Shown here: piece after piece, positions 57,520 through 64,000 of the stretch
Layout: each line of letters begins with the position of its first letter
How positions within the stretch are numbered: the first letter of the stretch is position 1
Assembly (NCBI GenBank): GCA_029891345.1
Contig: CM056997.1
Coordinates: forward strand, 218,568,712 to 218,632,711
Reading direction: 5' to 3'
Origin: Dryococelus australis
Lineage: Eukaryota > Arthropoda > Insecta > Phasmatodea > Phasmatidae
Length of the DNA: 64,000 nucleotides
Program-made: the position numbers and the translations under genes
The notes under the pieces: model-generated
Database searches by the model: none
Told to the model about the DNA's origin: nothing
What the model saw: the letters and a program-made list of their open reading frames with translations, nothing else

Positions 57520-58005
57520 AAATCATAAACACAATCAAAAAAGTTTGATAAAAAATTTTAAAATCAGGGGAAAATATCATTAAACAACCACAACGGCATA
57601 TCGGATGTTCATAATAATAACCTTGATCCTAGGTGACTTAGAAAAATCATTAAAAATATATAAATTCCAAAGGAGAAATTACATTATTAACACAGACCGA
57701 CATCTTGCATGACTGCTGCATTGCCCTTGTCCCAGTGTCCTTGTCCTTGACCCCATGAAATGAATTTACCTAGAACCGAATATATTATTTAGAAATATAA
57801 AAAAATTAATTACATTATAAATCTTGAAAACTTATGTAAGTAACATTTAATTACCTACATGGAGTAGGTTCGGTGCTCGACATTAGATGGAGCGATCAAT
57901 GACTAAACTCCCGACACAAATACAAGCAGACAAGTGACCACCACCCCCAAAACATTCAATTTCTATTTGTTCATTACTCGCATTAGTTGGACCTTTTTCC
58001 TTTGC
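57520..58005. other. AT-rich DNA, nothing recognised
   Basis: The C-terminal palm and thumb of the polymerase would be expected in or beyond this region but were not seen. Confidence 0.4.
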
Positions 58006-58009
58006 TACC

Positions 58010-58110
58010 AAGACCACGGTGGTGTAGTGCTTAAACTACACGCCTCCCCCCCTAGGCGAACTGGGTTCGATTCCTGGTTCTGTCAACAACTCTAGCCGCG
58101 CACCTGTCGT
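58010..58110 (+). repeat. tRNA-derived SINE head inserted in the polymerase B remnant
   Basis: The plus strand has box A-like TGGTGTAGTGCTTAAAC (58,020) and box B GGTTCGATTCC (58,065) in a T-arm-like context. This is the tRNA head of a SINE. On minus the polymerase reading is lost exactly where the SINE begins (about 58,115), so the SINE, or the rearrangement that brought it, truncates the gene. Confidence 0.65.
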
Positions 58111-58114
58111 TGAC

Positions 58115-59682
58115 AATAAAGCATCCCATGAAAGATGGAGCTGTGATGTACATGGCGGGGTTAAGACTGTAATGAGCCAAACATATAGTCCTGAAATTCT
58201 CACAAATATCTGCCAGCAAACAAGTGTCCACAAGTAAATAGTGAGTGGCATACTGCAGAAAGTTTACGAAGTTGAACGCATCCCATGCAGATTGAGCATG
58301 AGCGTAATCCTCATCGCTAATGCCTTCGCCTTTTCATCACATTATGAAATGCTTTCTTTGATGGGAGTGACGTGCACATCAGACTGTCTTGCGACTTAAC
58401 AAAGTCATAAGGAAAAACTCCTTTCTGTTTCACCAATTCAAATTGGGTGTTGTCTGGAAATCTCGAGCGGATGTTACTCAATTGCGCTGGTTGTAAATTA
58501 CCTGCCAAAGTTTCCAGAGAAGCGTTCATGAACTGGAATGAATCATTACAACAAAATTTGAAATATTGCACCTTTCCATTGAAATCAATCGCATTGGGAA
58601 TTTGTTTGGTGATATATTTATATTTCTCTAGGGTCATTCGAGTCACCTGGATTTTACCAGTGTTTTCGATTGACATGGTTCCGTTGGGTTGTGTTATGTG
58701 ACGTTCAGCCAAAGGCTTTATGGGAAAGTGACCATCATAATTCTGCAGGTTATGAAAGACAGTGACAAATTGTCTCTTGGGCAGTCTGATGTTCAAGTTG
58801 CATTTGTTATGTGTGCGAGCTCTGATTTCATGTAAGATGGTCGTGATCGACCATAAAATCATTTGGACCAAGCTTTTCCTTACAAATGTGACAACATAGT
58901 TCAACAAATTTATGTACTAATTAGTACATAAAATCAGCACCCACAAACTCAAAATAGCGAGATAAACTTGGATTGTATGAGCAGACCAACAAAATGCTAC
59001 AAGCATATGGAACATGTTGGTTAATGGTAGTTGTGTTACTCTTTTAATCATTCGGCATGCAAGTGTACAAGGGATTAAGGCAACTTTTAACATCCCAATA
59101 GGCGATGAAACCCAATATTTTATGTTTGCTGTAATCCCTAATTTCCAAGTACTTGTCTGCCCTAGCAATGAAAGTACTGCTAACAGCCTTTTGTTGATAA
59201 AAAAGAATAGAGTGACTTACGAGTTTCTCCTCAGTTCTGAAATACTGGAGACAACGCTCGTGGATAATTTTTTTACATCTCATCTTACTCAGCTGATTAC
59301 CAACCACCCATAACAAATTTATAATACATACAAAATGCAAATGTGTGGCATTACCACTAGCATGAATGGCAAAAATACTTACATAGCGAGCATGATGTAC
59401 AGGAGAAATACGCATTTGTACGATAACACCATCTTTTTCGCAAATTTGCTCATTTATATTGCTATCTTTGCCCAGCACACAGTATACATTGATAGAAATA
59501 GAATTGTTGTCACACTTACGAATATCCTGTATGACTACACGTGTGGACAGACCTTCAGTATTCAAAACCTCATGAGATTTTGGATGTGATGTAATTTTGT
59601 GGGTACTTTGTGGGGCAGGAAACAAAGATGATATGACGGCGCAGTGGAAACACAATCCCTTGGGCAGTGTACATCGACACAA
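58115..59682 (-). pseudogene. Polinton B protein-primed family B DNA polymerase remnant, N-terminal and exonuclease part
   Basis: In minus order: VVIQDIRKCDNNSISINVY; a zinc-finger-like CLQYFRTEEKLVSH; IAYWDVKSCLNPLYTCMPND, where the ExoI motif D-E is degraded to D-V-K; a C-H-C/DHDH segment in shifted frames (about 58,900-58,850); then ORF 58,907-58,317 with NKCNLNIRLPK, FHNLQNYDGHF (ExoII NL-YD, 58,734-58,751), NDSFQFMNASLETLAGNL and KQKGVFPYDFV. In another frame ATHYLLVDTCLLADI carries ExoIII Y-D (Asp at 58,226-58,228), and NPAMYITAPS follows. The palm with the polymerase catalytic Asp residues is missing. Polintons use this enzyme for protein-primed self-replication. Confidence 0.85.
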
Positions 59683-59719
59683 GCCTTCCTATTAGCAATA
59701 AACTTTGGTAGTTTTGTGT

Positions 59720-61990
59720 GCGCAGCATCTATGGTGAATACCCTGTATGTGAGTCATGGTTGTCCATGTATGATATCAGTTCAGAACTCCACACTGAACT
59801 ACATGCACTAAAGTCCTCAAGCCTGTTAGTTAAGTGAGGCTTAATTTTCCCATCATAGATTGAGTCAACATAGGAAGAATGCAGGACAGGGAGTTATTTA
59901 CTCTCTAAATAGAAAGTTTCCGTATTGTCTTCCTTTGCCATGAGGGATTTCGAGTATTTGCACACTATGATAACACAAATTCTAATAGGCCAGAGTGATG
60001 CCAATACTAAGTTTAACAAAGAGGCCTTACACCTCGAGAAAAAAACAAGAAAGATCTGCATTAGTATAAACCCTGTCGTTAACTATCAGGGCAGTAGTTA
60101 GCCTACCCACTAATGACATGGCCAATAGCTCGTATGTGAGGTCTAACAAAGGCTCCAGTGAAGCTGGGGATTCGGAAAATTAATTATTTTCCATTTCCCT
60201 AGACAAAGTCTCTCTAACTGACTGGGAACTCACTTGTGAAATGGAGGAAACACTTTCCAAATCACAAAATGTTTCCATATCAGATGGAAACAAATTATCT
60301 AACAAGAGATCAACCTTTTCTTGTTTGGGCGAAACGGACAAAATACGACCTTTTGATGTTGACTGACTCTCCATGAATGAATCCGTGCTCTAATTTCTTA
60401 AGTAGAGGATGTCCAGCAAGAGATCGAATCGCCTCTGGTTAGGCAAAGCGACAGTGTTTTGACTGCTCCTGGTAGGTGATCTTTCTGTCTGTGATTTAGA
60501 CTATGAATCACTTATGAAGAGATCTTCCAACAAACTGTCAATATTTTGTCGCTTTCGTTCTCTCAGTGTCTGACAAATTTTTTTTGTTTTCCACAAAATT
60601 ATTTTCAATGCCACAACAAATGTAAAAGTGCCTGGTCGTTCTGGAAAAAGAAAAAAAAATATCTTTAGTCACTTACCACAACATTTAGATGAACCTAAAA
60701 TAAATGTTCTTTTAGTAACATCCTAAAGAGAGAACTTTTTTAAGAAATAATTTTGTAGTAATTTTAGATTTAAAAAATATGAAATTTAATCAGAGAGTAA
60801 AGTTGTGTGCATGTGTTTAAAAAAAAAAGCAACATGCTTACATAGTTTTAAACATCGTGCGACATGTTTACAAAAGATACTGGGATGTGGGATATAGAAA
60901 GCACCATGACGAGAAGCAGGTAGAGAGGTGATGGGGAGTGATTAGCGGGCGACAGTCTGTGACATGTGCGGTGCAGCGAGGCAGTGTGAGGTGAGTTGCT
61001 GGAGGCAGCTGCTGGAACTAGTGGGTGCTAGCTTACAGACTCCCTATCCCCTTCCCCCACCATCTGCCTTCCCTGCTGCGGTCTATCGCACATGCAAAAG
61101 ATGGTCGCCATTTCCCCTCCACCACCCCTCTCCTGGCTTCATCCCCCTGCATGTTGCCTTGGCCAATGCCAGTCCAGTTAACACTGTGCTTGGCGACCTG
61201 CCTAGCCTGTCTTTCCGAGCGCATGTTTCATATCAGGCGAGCACACTGTATTTAGAACACAGCATTTTATTGAATTTCATTCCAGTTTTTGAATACCGAA
61301 ACTTGTTGTTTAAGAGAAAACATTAAATTTTAATTCCAGTTTTTCCAATTTAAAAAGAAAATATTTCTTAAGTAATTTAAATAACTTTTCATGGCAAAAT
61401 TTTTTACAAAAACACATTTATTACCATTCTTTTGTCTACAAAGTTTTAGTATGGGGAATAATATTTTACGCTCTTAAAACTCAATATTTCATACACTCGC
61501 ACAGCCACTAAAATTACTTAAATATAAAAAAATGTAAAAATATTAGAAAACTTAATAATAAAAAAAAAATTAAATAATAACATAAAACTAACTAAGCAAA
61601 TAATGTACATCTAACCAAGCAAATAACATACAACTAGCTAAGAAATATCACACAAACTAAGCAAATATTGTACAAACTAAGCAAATTCCCTAACACCCAT
61701 TTTTCAATCATGCCACATTCCTTAGTGATACTCATGTCCAAGAATTAAAAAATCTTTCATCCATCTCCAAACAACACCATCTAGGAGCAGGGCTATGCAT
61801 TCTCCAATTATGCGAGGTGTAATCAGCTTGTTCTCCACATCTTTTTAGCTGTTCCATAATTCAATCACAAGCACTCATCAAAAATTCCAGTCAGCCTCTC
61901 TTAAAACAGCTTAAAACTAAAATAATTTAAAAATTCCCCACCCACCCATTTTCCAATCTTTCACATTCTTTAGAGATACTCATGTACCAC
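59720..61990 (-). repeat. Dispersed repeat family S, copy 2
   Basis: Aligns in the same orientation with 1-2,290 (see copy 1). It contains the minus-strand acidic coding remnant, a GC/pyrimidine-richer block at 60,960-61,260 corresponding to 1.0-1.3 kb, and a terminal tandem pair: CACCCATTTTTCAATC at 61,694 and CACCCATTTTCCAATC at 61,942 (offset 248). It starts directly upstream of the polymerase B remnant on the same strand. Confidence 0.6.
60180..60560 (-). pseudogene. Acidic hypothetical protein remnant with repeated LLEDLF motif (S copy 2)
   Basis: On minus, three related motifs in order: IDSLLEDLFISDS (about 60,545), FDLLLDILYL (about 60,430), and EKVDLLLDNLFPSD in the ORF 60,374-60,180, which continues VSSISQVSSQSVRETLSRE. 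The counterpart at 208-540 keeps the last motif. Acidic, Ser-rich and repetitive; function unknown. Stops lie between the motifs. It is upstream of the polymerase B remnant on the same strand, so it could be an element-encoded accessory protein. Confidence 0.4.
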
Positions 61991-62785
61991 AGTTTTGCCA
62001 CTTCCCTGCCATATAGTGGGAAACAGCCGAACAATAGGCGCATAATTGGCAAAGATGCGCTAGTATCACATCGTAGTTCTAAAAGTCGCCACTAGGTAGC
62101 AGCTAGAGTGACTTTTTATACGCATAAAAAAGAGATTTCATTCGGTTACGGGATTATTTGTGTACTTGATATTCAACATTTTTCCAGTGAAGTTACATCC
62201 ATGCAGAGAGATAAATAAAATTTTGCAGGTCATCGATAAGTGTTTTGAAGTTATATTTCCTAGAGCAATAACATGTAAAGTAGTTTTTTGTACAAATGTT
62301 ATGCAATTTTTTGGTTGTATCATATATGCTACATCATGCACTTTCTGTGTATAATTGTTTACTTTATTCGTGAATCAGACATTTTATATGGTTATCATTT
62401 TTATACGTATAATGTAATTATTTTTGCAGTAGTGTCTATGATACATCATACATTTTCCATATATAAATATATATTTAATTAGTTAACTAGCATAACTACA
62501 CTATTATGTTTTTTCTAAAGTAAAAATTTTGAAGATTTACACATAGCTTCACAAAAGTTAAAAATAATGTTTCCTAGGATAAAAATAAGTTATACTTAGT
62601 CCTGTTAGGCCTACAAAATTGTAGTTATAAGTAAATTTATTTTCAGAGATTTGAGAAATGTGTTTAGCGTTCATAGAGAAATCCAAAAAGAATAAATAAA
62701 ATATGTAATTCCAATTTTATGTTTTAGAGTAGAGTAGGCATAATGTAGAATATAATTTAGAACCAGTGATTCTGTCTATGCAGGA
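61991..62785. other. AT-rich DNA upstream of the piggyBac gene
   Basis: Overlapping short ORFs here have random AT-rich composition. A piggyBac 5' terminal inverted repeat would be expected, but no convincing TTAA-flanked end could be picked among the many AT-rich candidates. Confidence 0.4.
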
Positions 62786-64000
62786 ATGAAGATAAATCTT
62801 ATATTTCCTTCGGAAAGTGATTCCGGCTTCGGATTTTCTGATGACTCAAATGAAGATCCAACATTTCGACCTACATCAGTGGTAAGTTCTGCATCGAGTG
62901 AAAGCCATGAAAGTGAAACTTCTACCAACGAAACTGTAAGCACAACTGAAACAAGCATGTATAAATGTAGTACTACATTTCAACAAAGTATAGTTTCAAT
63001 AAAGGTTGTGACAATTCCCAGGGAATTAGTGTGGAATTTAGAAGAACCAACTTGGTACACAGACACAGCTGAAGTGTCTGTGCGTTATATTTTCATGACT
63101 TTGGATTCACCCTTCCAATTTTTCAACTACCTTTTCGGAGATGAAATATTTGAGAAAATACTTGCAGAGTTTCATCTCTATGCAGTCCAAAAAGACCCTA
63201 AGTACCCTATTTATCTCATGATAAATAATAATGACCTGAAAAAATTTGTTGGAATTTGTATTATTATGTCAGTGGTTCACTTACCTAACACGAAAATGTA
63301 CGGGAATCCTTCTTTGGAAAATTCTGTAATAAAAGATACCATGAGTTGTAACAAATTTGAAAACATATGTACAAACTTGCATTTCAGTAATAATAAAGAT
63401 GCCATCCCTTCAGGCCAACCAAGACATAACCGCCTCCACAAAATTAGACCTGTCATAAACCATCTGAATGAGAAATTCGCTACTGTGCCAATGGATGACT
63501 CTCTTTCTTTAGATCAACAACTTTGTGCTACGAAATATAGGCACTACCTCAAACAATACATGCATATGAAACCACACAAGTGGAGTTATAGTGTGTTTGT
63601 TTTAAGCAGAGTGACAGGTTTTGCCTATGAGTTGGAATTATATTCTGGACTCGAAAATGGTGAATCACAATTGTTGGAGGGTTATACAGACCTGACAGTC
63701 TGTGCTAATGTAGTAGTTAGACTGGGACGGTTTATTCCCGAAAACAAACACCACAGGCTTTATTCCGATAATTATTTTACAACCCCTGGCCTCATGACAT
63801 TTTGTGAGAAAAGAGGTATTTACTGCTTGGGAACTGTGCACCAAAATAGATTGCTTGGAGTGAAAGTTCCAAGTTAGAAAGAACTTCTTAACAAAGAAAA
63901 TGGTTATTCTTCAGAATGTATGTCAATAATTGATGATGTGGATTGGACATGTGTAATTTCGAAAGACAAAGTTGTGACACCTCTATCAACATCTGCAGGA
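62786..64000 (+). pseudogene. piggyBac-family transposase, one in-frame stop, runs off the window
   Basis: A 363-codon ORF from ATG 62,786. Residues 1-65 are acidic and Ser/Thr-rich. A folded domain (Pfam DDE_Tnp_1_7 type) follows: SPFQFFNYLFGDEIFEKIL (108-126), then MSLDEQM-like SLDQQLCATKYRHYLKQYM (241-259), where Asp243 is the first catalytic Asp and the usual following Glu is Gln. LYSDNYFTTPGL (325-336) has the second Asp at 328. RGIYCLGTVHQNRL follows. A TAG at 63,875-63,877 interrupts, but the same frame continues with family-like KELLNKENG and TCVISKDKVVTPLSTSAG to the end of the window. The third Asp and C-terminal zinc finger lie beyond. Only one disabling change is visible, so inactivation is recent (or the stop is an assembly error). 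Confidence 0.9.

Noticed and set aside
58036-58251. 71-codon minus ORF beside the polymerase
   Set aside because: Wrong frame relative to the ExoIII reading and runs into the SINE; a shadow.

Overview
The window looks like repeat-dominated, AT-rich nuclear DNA of an arthropod, most likely an insect. This rests on the content: several decayed Polinton/Maverick elements, an R1-clade and a second (Jockey/CR1/I-like) non-LTR retrotransposon, a Tc1-like and a piggyBac transposase, tRNA-headed SINEs and minisatellites. No intact host gene, rRNA or functional tRNA was recognised. Nearly every recognisable coding stretch is transposon-derived and broken by stops or frameshifts. The best preserved is a piggyBac transposase at the right edge.

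Layout. 1-2.3 kb: repeat family S, copy 1. 2.5-8.3 kb: unassigned DNA with a GC-rich patch, a tRNA-like SINE head, a tandemly duplicated minus-strand remnant (4.28-5.23 kb) and an unrecognised minus-strand coding remnant (7.24-8.26 kb). 8.9-11.3 kb: repeat family R, copy 1, followed by a Tc1-like transposase remnant carrying a perfect hairpin. 12-22.4 kb: mostly unassigned, with a possible LTR, a CpG-rich patch and a 31-bp minisatellite (19.08-19.61 kb). 22.5-27.7 kb: Polinton A, with a packaging ATPase on minus and then a glycine-rich virion-like protein, adenain-like protease, minor capsid protein and major capsid protein on plus. The major capsid gene is split by a 5'-truncated non-LTR retrotransposon on minus (25.28-26.65 kb). 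28.15-30.66 kb: R copy 2.

31.1-39.8 kb: Polinton C on plus (ATPase fragment, conserved protein X, integrase) with an R1-clade retrotransposon lying between the ATPase and the X-integrase pair. 40-42.6 kb: diverged tandem duplications and an acidic ORF. 42.745-47.333 kb: a complete 4.59-kb DNA transposon with terminal inverted repeats, a 6-bp target duplication, six subterminal motif copies and a degenerate transposase of a superfamily I cannot name. 47.3-53 kb: unassigned DNA with an (AT)n tract, an inverted repeat pair and exact tandem duplications. 53.0-53.5 kb: R copy 3, inverted. 55.6-59.7 kb: Polinton B on minus (integrase, X, a small ORF, and a protein-primed family B DNA polymerase interrupted by a SINE). 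59.7-62 kb: S copy 2. 62.79-64 kb: piggyBac transposase running off the end.

What ties it together: three separate Polinton remnants share two parallel long repeat families. R lies beside the capsid cluster of A and beside the integrase end of B. S lies beside the polymerase end of B and again at the left edge of the window. R and S are therefore candidate Polinton terminal regions (inference). Family assignments come from reading the translations against remembered family motifs; no database search was possible.
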